From assembly GCA_947164985.1 (NCBI GenBank), contig CAMUYI010000013.1:1-38120 (forward strand): a DNA stretch of 38,120 bases. The letters run 5' to 3'. The DNA comes from an uncultured Bacteroidales bacterium. Lineage in GTDB: Bacteria > Bacteroidota > Bacteroidia > Bacteroidales > Paludibacteraceae. Shown here one piece after another: positions 31,880-38,120 of this stretch. How positions within the stretch are numbered: position 1 is the first letter of the stretch; every line of letters begins with the position of its first letter. Under the pieces are notes generated by a model. That model worked only from the letters and a program-made list of their open reading frames with translations, did no database searches and was not told where the DNA came from. The position numbers and the translations under genes were made by a program.

Positions 31880-33298
31880 TTACTGAATTTTTACGATTGT
31901 CATTCCTCTTTCTCCACCGTCCTGTAGCACTTCACCTGCGGAACTAACGGTTTCATTGATATCGGGGAATAGTTTGTTGTTCTCACATGGAAGAACATAA
32001 ATACCGGGGATGGTGTCAAAGGCTTTCAGTTCCTGCAATTTGTAGAATTCCTCGTCCATTTCCCAAGCAAATTGTGTCTCTAAACAGGAATGAAGCCAAG
32101 CACGGAACTCCAAGTCAAAACACCACTCTCTGTCGTCTTCTGGAGCGTACCAATACAGAGTATTGCCTTCCCTGTATTCAGAGGACAATATTACCATTGT
32201 TTTAGCAGTTCCTTTGCGGTTTTTCTGATTAGTCTTGATATAGTTGGGTACTTTGCGGAAAGTAAAGAGAGCTAATGCCAACATTACAATCCAAGCCCAT
32301 TTGCTACCAAGGTATTTGTGCAGATAGTGAACGATGGCAGGAACCATGAACAACGATGCCAAAGAGTAGTACAAAACCCAATTGAGTTTCATTACCGCAC
32401 AGCCACAACAATACGCACAACCCGTCAGTAACATAGTGTCCCAGAATTCAAACTCTTCTTTCTTAACGATGATACGATATGCGCGCCAACAAACAAGGAT
32501 GAGCACTACCCAAAGCACCTTTTGAGCGATGAACATCTTGATCGCATTGCCAAGAATGGTAACCTCCGAACCATGTGCGCCATCGTAGGCTTCTTCGATA
32601 TGCAAGAAACAAATGAAGAAATAGAGCAATAGGAAAATTACTCCGACACCAACCAAACTCCAATGGTAGGCTTTCTCCAATTTAGTAGATTTTTTCCACA
32701 TAAAAAGCAAGCCGATTATTCCATATGCAAGCGGGAAGACGAAGTTCGTTTCCAAGCAATAAGTCAGCCACGTAACACTTAATAAACCTACAATCATTGC
32801 AGTTAGTGATTGGTTTTTATGCACATAGTAACTGCACAAAGCCCATATCATTACTAAGGTGTAATCTACCCAAATAGTGGAATAAGCGTCCAGGAAATTG
32901 CAATACGCGCGAGCGATACACACGAGACCTGCAGAAAGAACTAATACATAATCCTGCCAAGCCATTTGTTTAACATCAATAGCCTTGTAAGCTGCCCAAA
33001 ACGAGACCACACTAAAGAGAATAAAGACCAATGTGTGCAAGGCGAAATGCGCATTGACCGAATAGAGTTGGAAGATAGGCAGAATGTTATAAATTACATA
33101 CGCAAGCGGATAGAAACGACCTGCTGAGGGTGTGACCGTATCGGCAGGGTTGAAGAAATGTCCCCAGCCAGTATGGCTAATGACAATGGCATCGTCACCA
33201 ATGATCCAACCTGCGTTGTAGATGATAAGGAATGCGAGAATTCCTGTCAGTATGGCAACAAGGCCATAGAAACTTCCTTTGATGAGTTTTGTGTTCAT
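31880..33298 (-). CDS. Multi-pass membrane protein, GT-C glycosyltransferase-like
   Basis: 472 residues with about ten membrane helices in the first 360 residues and a soluble C-terminal domain. GWIIGDDAIVISHTGW just after the first helix has the acidic pair expected in the first outer loop of GT-C enzymes that use polyprenyl-phosphate sugars; helices continue to WAWIVMLALALFTF. Family not firmly recognised. Within the operon it fits the transferase that attaches the flipped sugar to a surface acceptor. Four bases after the second SMR gene, two before wecE. Confidence 0.75.
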   Translation of the reverse strand: MNTKLIKGSFYGLVAILTGILAFLIIYNAGWIIGDDAIVISHTGWGHFFNPADTVTPSAGRFYPLAYVIYNILPIFQLYSVNAHFALHTLVFILFSVVSFWAAYKAIDVKQMAWQDYVLVLSAGLVCIARAYCNFLDAYSTIWVDYTLVMIWALCSYYVHKNQSLTAMIVGLLSVTWLTYCLETNFVFPLAYGIIGLLFMWKKSTKLEKAYHWSLVGVGVIFLLLYFFICFLHIEEAYDGAHGSEVTILGNAIKMFIAQKVLWVVLILVCWRAYRIIVKKEEFEFWDTMLLTGCAYCCGCAVMKLNWVLYYSLASLFMVPAIVHYLHKYLGSKWAWIVMLALALFTFRKVPNYIKTNQKNRKGTAKTMVILSSEYREGNTLYWYAPEDDREWCFDLEFRAWLHSCLETQFAWEMDEEFYKLQELKAFDTIPGIYVLPCENNKLFPDINETVSSAGEVLQDGGERGMTIVKIQ

Positions 33299-33302
33299 AT
33301 CG

Positions 33303-33635
33303 TTATATAAAGAAAATGATTATTCCACAGATGATTATTGTGATAGCGCAGAGTTTGCGCTTGGTTAGTTGCTCTTTGAAGAGGAAGAAAGCGAGTGTCG
33401 GGACAAAGAGATAGCTTAGCGATTCAATGACACTCACTTCTTTGACTTGTACGCCTCGGCTCATACAAAAGATATTGAGTACCAAACTGCACGCCATGAT
33501 TGCATAGCCGCCAATGACCCACACATTGATATATTGTCTCCACCAAGTGGTATAGTTCATCCGTGCTCCTTGTTTTAGAAGCATTTGTGCACAAGCGGCA
33601 GCAAAGACGGACAATATGACGAGTATGTAAAACAT
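33303..33635 (-). CDS. SMR/EamA-type small transporter, ArnF-like flippase subunit
   Basis: 110 residues, four membrane helices, with the EmrE-family end VSVIESLSYLFVPTLAFFLF followed by KEQLTKRKLCAITIIICG. I start it at ATG 33635 (MFYILVILSVF); the longer frame to 33695 would add residues read through the heptad array and the end of the upstream gene. Two such proteins in tandem beside a polyprenyl-phosphate GT2 resemble ArnE/ArnF, which flip undecaprenyl-phosphate-aminoarabinose. Confidence 0.85.
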   Translation of the reverse strand: MFYILVILSVFAAACAQMLLKQGARMNYTTWWRQYINVWVIGGYAIMACSLVLNIFCMSRGVQVKEVSVIESLSYLFVPTLAFFLFKEQLTKRKLCAITIIICGIIIFFI

Positions 33636-33636
33636 G

Positions 33637-33664
33637 CTATGTATGATGTATGATGTTTGATGTT
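33637..33664 (-). repeat. Heptanucleotide array between the two SMR genes
   Basis: ATGT (plus strand) at 33639, 33646, 33653 and 33660, exact 7-base period. It fills the gap from the upstream stop codon (33664-33666) to the downstream ATG (33635). Confidence 0.83.
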
Positions 33665-33999
33665 TATTCCTTAGCGTATAACGCAATACCTGCAATTATT
33701 ACACACGCACCGATTATATTGTTGATAGTTATTTGTTCTCCGAAAAATGCCCAAGCCAGCAACATTACGAAAATCAGACTTGTGCCTTTGAACATGTAGG
33801 CGGAGCTGATTTCGATATGTTTGAGTATTTGTTGCCAACATACAGCGTACGCGCCCATTACTCCGATTGCGCCACAAAGCGCCAGGCAATAGGGCATTGA
33901 CATAAACTCTTGCTGCGCGACGAACTTGGTGAACAAGGTCACGCACGCATACAACAAGTTGATGCCGATGAGGGAACTATATGTTGAAAATTTAGTCAT
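33664..33999 (-). CDS. SMR/EamA-type small transporter, ArnE-like flippase subunit
   Basis: 111 residues, four helices: LIGINLLYACVTLFTKFVA, YCLALCGAIGVMGAYAVCW, SSAYMFKGTSLIFVMLLAWA, NNIIGACVIIAGIALY, with FFGEQITINN before the last helix as in DMT proteins. ATG 33999 (MTKFSTYSS) is four bases after the stop of the upstream membrane protein; a start at 34011 would overlap it. Likely heterodimer with the next gene product for flipping the polyprenyl-linked sugar. Confidence 0.85.
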   Translation of the reverse strand: MTKFSTYSSLIGINLLYACVTLFTKFVAQQEFMSMPYCLALCGAIGVMGAYAVCWQQILKHIEISSAYMFKGTSLIFVMLLAWAFFGEQITINNIIGACVIIAGIALYAKE

Positions 34000-34003
34000 T
34001 CTA

Positions 34004-35179
34004 CTATCCAAAATTACTTGTTACTATAAATTTTACCAAATAAACCATTCCCATTACCACATGAATGCAAAATGCTGAGATTATGATATATTGCGAATAC
34101 CCCCCCCTATTAAAGCCTGGGTATTCTTCGTTATTTCTTAGAGCCTTTTTAAGTATATAAAAATAAACAAACCACATAGCCGCTATAGCTTGCCAATTAA
34201 AGTTGCCGTGAGTTGCACGGGGACCTGTTTCCTTACAACACCACATCATTCCTATGCCAATTACAATCATAATCAAAACAAACCAAAACTCTCGGTCGTG
34301 AATAATAGAACGCCAATATAAACTTATAAACAATATAGGAAGAGAAAGAGATACTGCTAAGTATAAGATATGCGCTTTCCAAAAATCAAGTGTAAACAAC
34401 TGAACTATATCAATAACAACACTACTATTGTCATTCCCTCCATTGTAATATATTGTAAGATATTCATACGCAAGACACAAACCGCCAAATAATAATGGTA
34501 TTAAAGAACGGAATAATTCTTTGCTAAAGCCATACTTACTCAACATGATAATAGGGAAAGCGCACGCGTACACGAAAAAGAAACTTGGCTTTACAAGCAC
34601 ACTTATTGTCAAAAGGATGGTTATTAGCCAATTTCGTTTTTCAGAATACTCAGAGAATTGTTTTACAGAGAGCAGATAACAAGCTATCGCGAAAGGCATC
34701 ATACATAGAATGGTCGAATTATGCCAAACATTTGGGACATAATAACCAAGATACATGTTTTGTGCAGATAGGAAAATCCCAAAGGGTTTTAAGAAATACA
34801 TTAAAGGTACAACATAAACGAATAAAAGTGCAACCGATGAAAATTTAGCGACATGCTCTGTTGTCCACTCTTTGAAAGCCTCACGAACAATAACATATTT
34901 GGCAGTATTGGCCAATGAGATAAGCGATACTAATGCAATTCTCATTGGCACATTACTACCACTAAACAAAGTAAACAAATTCACTAAAAAATACATCAAA
35001 AAATTAGTTGTAAACAATCGATGTTCAACTAACATATCTTTTGCTATGTTTGCATGTGCCAATAAATCGCTCTCTTCTTTTATTACAAACATTATGTAAG
35101 AGAACATGCACAACATAAACACAAAGACACTTATAGCATCCAAGTTTTTATTAAATTTGTCTTTTATCCTATCATTCAT
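34004..35179 (-). CDS. Multi-pass membrane protein, GT-C glycosyltransferase-like (second)
   Basis: 391 residues, about ten helices, visibly more AT-rich than its neighbours. EESDLLAHANIAKDM after the first helix gives the acidic loop of GT39-like GT-C enzymes. Later VKPSFFFVYACAFPIIML and GPRATHGNFNWQAIAAMWFV. ATG 35179 (MNDRIKDKFNKNLD) is chosen, 13 bases after the wecD stop; the longer frame to 35308 lies inside wecD. Its base composition suggests a different source from the rest of the operon. A second transferase or a polymerase-like role is possible. Confidence 0.75.
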   Translation of the reverse strand: MNDRIKDKFNKNLDAISVFVFMLCMFSYIMFVIKEESDLLAHANIAKDMLVEHRLFTTNFLMYFLVNLFTLFSGSNVPMRIALVSLISLANTAKYVIVREAFKEWTTEHVAKFSSVALLFVYVVPLMYFLKPFGIFLSAQNMYLGYYVPNVWHNSTILCMMPFAIACYLLSVKQFSEYSEKRNWLITILLTISVLVKPSFFFVYACAFPIIMLSKYGFSKELFRSLIPLLFGGLCLAYEYLTIYYNGGNDNSSVVIDIVQLFTLDFWKAHILYLAVSLSLPILFISLYWRSIIHDREFWFVLIMIVIGIGMMWCCKETGPRATHGNFNWQAIAAMWFVYFYILKKALRNNEEYPGFNRGGYSQYIIISAFCIHVVMGMVYLVKFIVTSNFG

Positions 35180-35192
35180 ATCAATATTAATT

Positions 35193-35888
35193 TTATAGCC
35201 ACCAGTGAAAAATAGGCAAAACAGATTGTATGGTGAAGCCGTTCTTTTCATACCAGCAGCATGCATCAATATTGGCTTTCTGCGTGGGGACTTCGAGCGT
35301 TTTGACACCTAAGTCGAACAAGTAACCATCCAACGTGGACATGATTTTACCGCCGATACCTTGGTGTTGGCAATCGGTATCCACTGCTACCAAGCCGATA
35401 TGACCTAACTCGCCTTGATAGTCAACTGTAATCATTCCTTTGGCGATGTTGTTTGTGTCAAGGTAAGTCAATATCTGCTTGTTAGTGCCATCTTTAGGGC
35501 AAGCGTTCTCTATCCAACGTGTATATAGCCGTTCATAACTGCCTTGGGGAAGACGTTCGTCTAACTTAAAACGAGAATAGCCACCACTGACTAAAGCCAA
35601 GCGGTACAGATCATCGGAAGGAGTCGCACCTTGGAAGAAAGCAACATCGCTGAATTGCTTGCGCGGTTCGCAGGGTTTACTATACAGGATTTTCTCATCC
35701 ACCAACTGTGTTCCTTCTGCCTCAAAGCCCACCGCGTTGGCATCAAAGATATACAGCAAATCGAATTGCCGTTTCAGTTCCTTGTATTGCGATTGCAAAG
35801 CTTCTGCGTCTGCTTTCGTCTGCAAGTCTGCCCGACCTATGCGCAAGCCGAAAAAATCACTATCCCATTGTAAAACACGAATATCCAT
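35193..35888 (-). CDS. wecD: dTDP-fucosamine acetyltransferase-like GNAT protein (WecD/RffC)
   Basis: 231 residues. N-terminal LQWDSDFFGLRIGRADL matches the WecD start; YTRWIENACPKDGTN corresponds to WecD's ...YAQWIENAV; the GNAT core is GELGHIGLVAVDTDCQHQGI followed by GGKIMS, with QKANIDACCWYEKNGF at the end. It acetylates dTDP-Fuc4N to dTDP-Fuc4NAc using acetyl-CoA. Start overlaps the GT2 stop (TGATG). Together with WecE it completes the sugar nucleotide. Confidence 0.87.
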   Translation of the reverse strand: MDIRVLQWDSDFFGLRIGRADLQTKADAEALQSQYKELKRQFDLLYIFDANAVGFEAEGTQLVDEKILYSKPCEPRKQFSDVAFFQGATPSDDLYRLALVSGGYSRFKLDERLPQGSYERLYTRWIENACPKDGTNKQILTYLDTNNIAKGMITVDYQGELGHIGLVAVDTDCQHQGIGGKIMSTLDGYLFDLGVKTLEVPTQKANIDACCWYEKNGFTIQSVLPIFHWWL

Positions 35889-36817
35889 CAGTCTATATTG
35901 CGTTTGTTATTAACAATAAAGGTTGGGCGCTCTTTGGCTTTTTCGAAGAGTTTGCCGAGATAGATGCCCACGACACCAATGAGCGAAATGACGATTCCGC
36001 CCAACAACCAAAGAGAAATAATCAGGCTGGCAAAACCCATTACTTCGATTAGCCCCAAACAATAACGTACGATGAAGACAATACCGACGATAAACGAAAT
36101 GAGCGTGACGAGCAATCCCATCTGTACCATGAGGCGCATCGGTTTGTCTGAGAAAGAGATAATAGTGTCGAATGCCAAGCGGAACAAGCGACTGAGGTTA
36201 TAAGTTGATTTGCCTTCAGCGCGTTCGCCATGTTGGATGGGCAGATAGGCTTTTTTGAAGCCGACCCATTGGATCTGCGTGGGGAAATAGCGCATGGCGT
36301 CACCCATCGAGAGCACTGCGTCAATCACTTTGCGGTTGTAGATACCGAAATTGGCGACCGATGCGTCCTGCTTCGTCTCGGTCAGATACGAGAATACTTT
36401 ATAGAACCACTTGGAACCAAGGCGTTTGAACCATCCGTGCGAACGCTGGATGCGTTGAGCCAACACGGAATCATAGCCCTCATGTGCTTTGGCATAGAGG
36501 TTCGGAATTTCTTCCGGTCGGTCTTGCAGGTCACAATCCATGACCACAATCCACTCGCCTTTGGCGTACGTCAAACCAGCTGTGATAGCGTAATGCTGAC
36601 CAAAGTTGCGAGAGAGGTTGAGACCTTTGACCTTTGGATTCAAGTCACATTGCTTCTCTATCTCCGTCCAAGAGTTGTCAGGAGAAGCATCGTTGACAAG
36701 AATGATTTCGTAATCATCGGTGATCGAGGAAACACTCGCAACAATACGAGTGACTAACTCTTCGACCATCTTTTCCCCGCGATAGACCGGAGAAATTATA
36801 GAAAGATGACAATCCAA
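35888..36817 (-). CDS. Polyprenyl-phosphate glycosyltransferase (GT2, ArnC/GtrB/DPM1-like)
   Basis: 309 residues. GT-A fold with LSIISPVYRGE, IILVNDASPDNSW, LNLSRNFGQHYAITAGLTYA, the metal-binding VVMDCDLQDRPEEI, and two C-terminal helices (about 230-260 and 270-295) as in ArnC and GtrB. It should move a sugar from its nucleotide, here probably dTDP-Fuc4NAc, to undecaprenyl phosphate on the cytoplasmic face. The start must be TTG at 36817, because a stop lies four codons upstream in frame and the first strand begins at residue 5. First gene of the glycan operon, after a leader of about 350 bases. Confidence 0.92.
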   Translation of the reverse strand: MDCHLSIISPVYRGEKMVEELVTRIVASVSSITDDYEIILVNDASPDNSWTEIEKQCDLNPKVKGLNLSRNFGQHYAITAGLTYAKGEWIVVMDCDLQDRPEEIPNLYAKAHEGYDSVLAQRIQRSHGWFKRLGSKWFYKVFSYLTETKQDASVANFGIYNRKVIDAVLSMGDAMRYFPTQIQWVGFKKAYLPIQHGERAEGKSTYNLSRLFRLAFDTIISFSDKPMRLMVQMGLLVTLISFIVGIVFIVRYCLGLIEVMGFASLIISLWLLGGIVISLIGVVGIYLGKLFEKAKERPTFIVNNKRNID

Positions 36818-37164
36818 GTGTGTTTCTTATTCTGGCCGTGGTTCCGCCGTAGCCGTTAGTAATAAGAAAAGCGTGGAACCTTATTCTACGCTTATTCTTA
36901 ATCATGTGGCTCTGGTAAACCATTCTCCCAAGAATAAAACAATAACGCCCACGCCGATATGTATAGTACGCCGTAAGAGCGGACGTAGAAATACACATCC
37001 ACAGGACGTTCATTGCACTATCTTGCTTTGGGGGAGAAATTTACCAGATTTCCATGATTCCAAAACAAGCGTCAATAAACGCCTTCTAATATTTTAAGTA
37101 ATGTCCCACGATTCAGAGTGTAAGGTGGGCAATCCCACCCACATACCCCGGCGCGATTCATTAC
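36818..37164 (-). promoter_or_regulatory. Long structured leader of the glycan operon
   Basis: About 350 bases between the predicted TSS and the TTG start, no gene. Contains GGTGGG/CCCACC hairpin (37124-37139). Near the gene it has three AGAATAAG copies and two nested pairings, AAGCGT/ACGCTT and GGTTCC/GGAACC (36850-36900), that could form alternative structures. Looks like a leader with attenuation or antitermination, but no UpxY-type regulator gene is in the window. Confidence 0.5.
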
Positions 37165-37170
37165 AGGGTG

Positions 37171-37202
37171 CAAAGGTACAAAAAAAATCTGGATTATACA
37201 AA
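37171..37202 (-). promoter_or_regulatory. Promoter of the glycan operon
   Basis: Minus strand TTTG (37202-37199), 20-base spacer with T-run, TACCTTTG (37178-37171) followed by CA. Confidence 0.8.
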
Positions 37203-37269
37203 TTTTAGAGTGAGAAAGTGCGGAGAAAGTGGATTTTGCAGGGAAATCAAAAGAAAATAGCGGATAAGT

Positions 37270-37510
37270 GTCGGCAATTAGCCGACTTAATTCGAAGAAG
37301 AGGCACAGGAACGAACAAAACCGGTATCGCGGTACAGCGGAATGCCGGTATCCCGATAGAATCCCCCTTAATAGTAAGATAGAGACCACATACGGGATAG
37401 TATCCCGTGTAAACAACAAACGTCTATGCCGATTGCCAATCGGCGGAATACAAAGAAGATCCGCATAGTATGCGTGACAAGAAACAAAACTAAGGCGGCA
37501 TTGAATGCCG
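37270..37510. repeat. Array of 17-base palindromes with A-rich spacers
   Basis: GTCGGCAATTAGCCGAC (37270-37286), ACGGGATAGTATCCCGT (37392-37408), GCCGATTGCCAATCGGC (37428-37444), CGCATAGTATGCG (37462-37474), CGGCATTGAATGCCG (37496-37510), with an imperfect one near 37331-37354. Centre-to-centre steps of the last four are 36, 32 and 35. Spacers are A-rich; the last two share TGACAA-n2-AACAAA. Further on GGGTATAGCAA is repeated at 37536. No gene in 37203-37799. Confidence 0.8.
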
Positions 37511-37631
37511 TGACAATAAACAAAGTAAGCGCAGGGGTATAGCAAGGGTATAGCAACCCTATACGTTTAGAGCGTAACAAACGGGTAAATTGAGCGGTGT
37601 GAATGAGAAGAAGAAATGAAAATAGAAGAGA

Positions 37632-37794
37632 ACATATTTTTATCCCCCTTTTGGAGCGAAGTGACCAAGAAAAATTGAGAGTAAGCGAATATGGAAACTC
37701 TCTTTGGGGATACTCATTTGAGCGTGGCAGTAGTCGCACAAAAAAGAGACGGAATCAATATGAGACCGTCTCTTCCTTTGCTTGCAAAAACAAG
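37632..37794 (-). repeat. Right copy of inverted island-end element
   Basis: Inverse of 21269-21421 in three blocks (37772-37794, 37690-37709, 37632-37651). Begins six bases after the mutase stop. Its hairpin is AGAGACGG/CCGTCTCT, unlike the left copy's, but in the same place. Confidence 0.82.
37739..37773 (-). terminator. Terminator of the intact mutase gene
   Basis: Minus strand AGAGACGG (37773-37766), 13-base loop, CCGTCTCT (37752-37745), then a T-run (37745-37740). It lies inside the inverted element, 27 bases after the stop. Confidence 0.85.
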
Positions 37795-37799
37795 AAGAT

Positions 37800-38120
37800 T
37801 TATTCCTGCATCAAAAGTTGCATTACCACTTTCGCGGAGTAGGCAACAGGGGTGCCGGGGCCGAAGATGGCGGCAACACCGGCTTTGTAGAGGAAGTCAT
37901 AGTCCTGCGCGGGGATGACACCACCGGCGGTGACCATGATATCCGGACGGCCGAGTTTTTTGAGCTCCTCGATGACCTGCGGGATGAGGGTCTTGTGACC
38001 TGCCGCAAGGCTGGAGACACCCAGTACATGGACATCGTTCTCCACCGCCTGCTTGGCTGCCTCTACCGGAGTCTGGAACAACGGTCCCATATCGACATCA
38101 AAGCCGCAATCGGCATAACC
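37800..38120 (-). CDS. scpA: Methylmalonyl-CoA mutase large subunit, C-terminal part (cut by window)
   Basis: Last 106 residues of the B12-dependent enzyme interconverting succinyl-CoA and methylmalonyl-Co[19 protein letters not shown] leads to the B12-binding Rossmann region ([54 protein letters not shown]). The cobalamin-binding His motif lies just outside the window. The frame stays open to the right edge. Its final 244 bases are the partner of the displaced copy at 20405-20648. Confidence 0.95.
   Translation of the reverse strand, partial: GYADCGFDVDMGPLFQTPVEAAKQAVENDVHVLGVSSLAAGHKTLIPQVIEELKKLGRPDIMVTAGGVIPAQDYDFLYKAGVAAIFGPGTPVAYSAKVVMQLLMQE

Noticed and set aside
36714..37013. 99-residue minus frame overlapping the GT2 start
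   Set aside because: No recognisable domain, lies in the structured leader and overlaps a sure gene.
30399..37510. Integron attC sites
   Set aside because: Palindromes are short, lack the RYYYAAC/GTTRRRY boxes, and no integron integrase or cassette layout is seen.
20649..37799. Complete prophage
   Set aside because: Only lysis-type genes are present; no terminase, capsid, tail, replication or integrase genes.

Overview
The window looks like a chromosome segment of a member of the Bacteroidota, order Bacteroidales. Nine promoters carry a clear Bacteroidetes signature ([CT]TTG, 20 bases, then TAnnTTTG; one has GA for the TA), Shine-Dalgarno sites are not prominent, and gene content fits (adenosylcobalamin-type RNR domain, S9 lipoprotein peptidase, endonuclease I proteins with a glycine-rich C-terminal tail, DUF4248 and TcmP genes). 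I cannot name a genus.

Positions 1-20400 are dense core genome. In order: the 3' part of RNase G; a leftward operon of an S9 peptidase lipoprotein, an acyl-ACP thioesterase and a stand-alone C-terminal domain of a class II ribonucleotide reductase; a divergent beta-CASP metallo-hydrolase whose stop codon lies inside tRNA-Pro(UGG); a HAD hydrolase and a PlsC acyltransferase; an efflux operon (TolC, HlyD, two ABC-2 permeases, no ATPase); a sulfur/redox operon (C_GCAxxG protein, CysK, CysE, dihydrolipoyl dehydrogenase) running into two tandem secreted endonuclease I paralogs; and an iron-sulfur flavoprotein.

Positions 20405-38120 hold an accessory island of about 17 kb. Its edges are two copies of the 3' end of the methylmalonyl-CoA mutase gene: the live gene enters from the right edge, and a displaced 244-base copy sits at 20405-20648, next to a terminator and the flavoprotein gene. 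Inside, all genes point left. There is a phage-like lysis module (DUF4248, a conserved small protein, holin-like protein, DUF5675 protein, unimolecular-spanin-like lipoprotein); a compact four-gene operon (DUF4143 ATPase, TcmP, three-Cys DUF5131 protein, unknown 512-residue protein) that I read as a candidate defence system; a solitary HslV/proteasome-like Ntn hydrolase with its own promoter and leader hairpin, flanked on both sides by 33-base-period repeat arrays; and an eight-gene operon that appears to make dTDP-Fuc4NAc (WecE/WecD-like), load it on a polyprenyl carrier (GT2), flip it (two SMR proteins) and transfer it outside (two GT-C-like membrane proteins). No integrase, transposase or phage structural gene is visible.

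Three kinds of non-coding structure stand out: locus-specific tandem heptanucleotide arrays that fill gaps between stop and start codons (and sit in loops of three coding regions); arrays of unrelated 17-base palindromes at about 35-base spacing; and two inverted copies, near the island ends, of a roughly 155-base element whose central hairpin differs in sequence but is kept as a stem.
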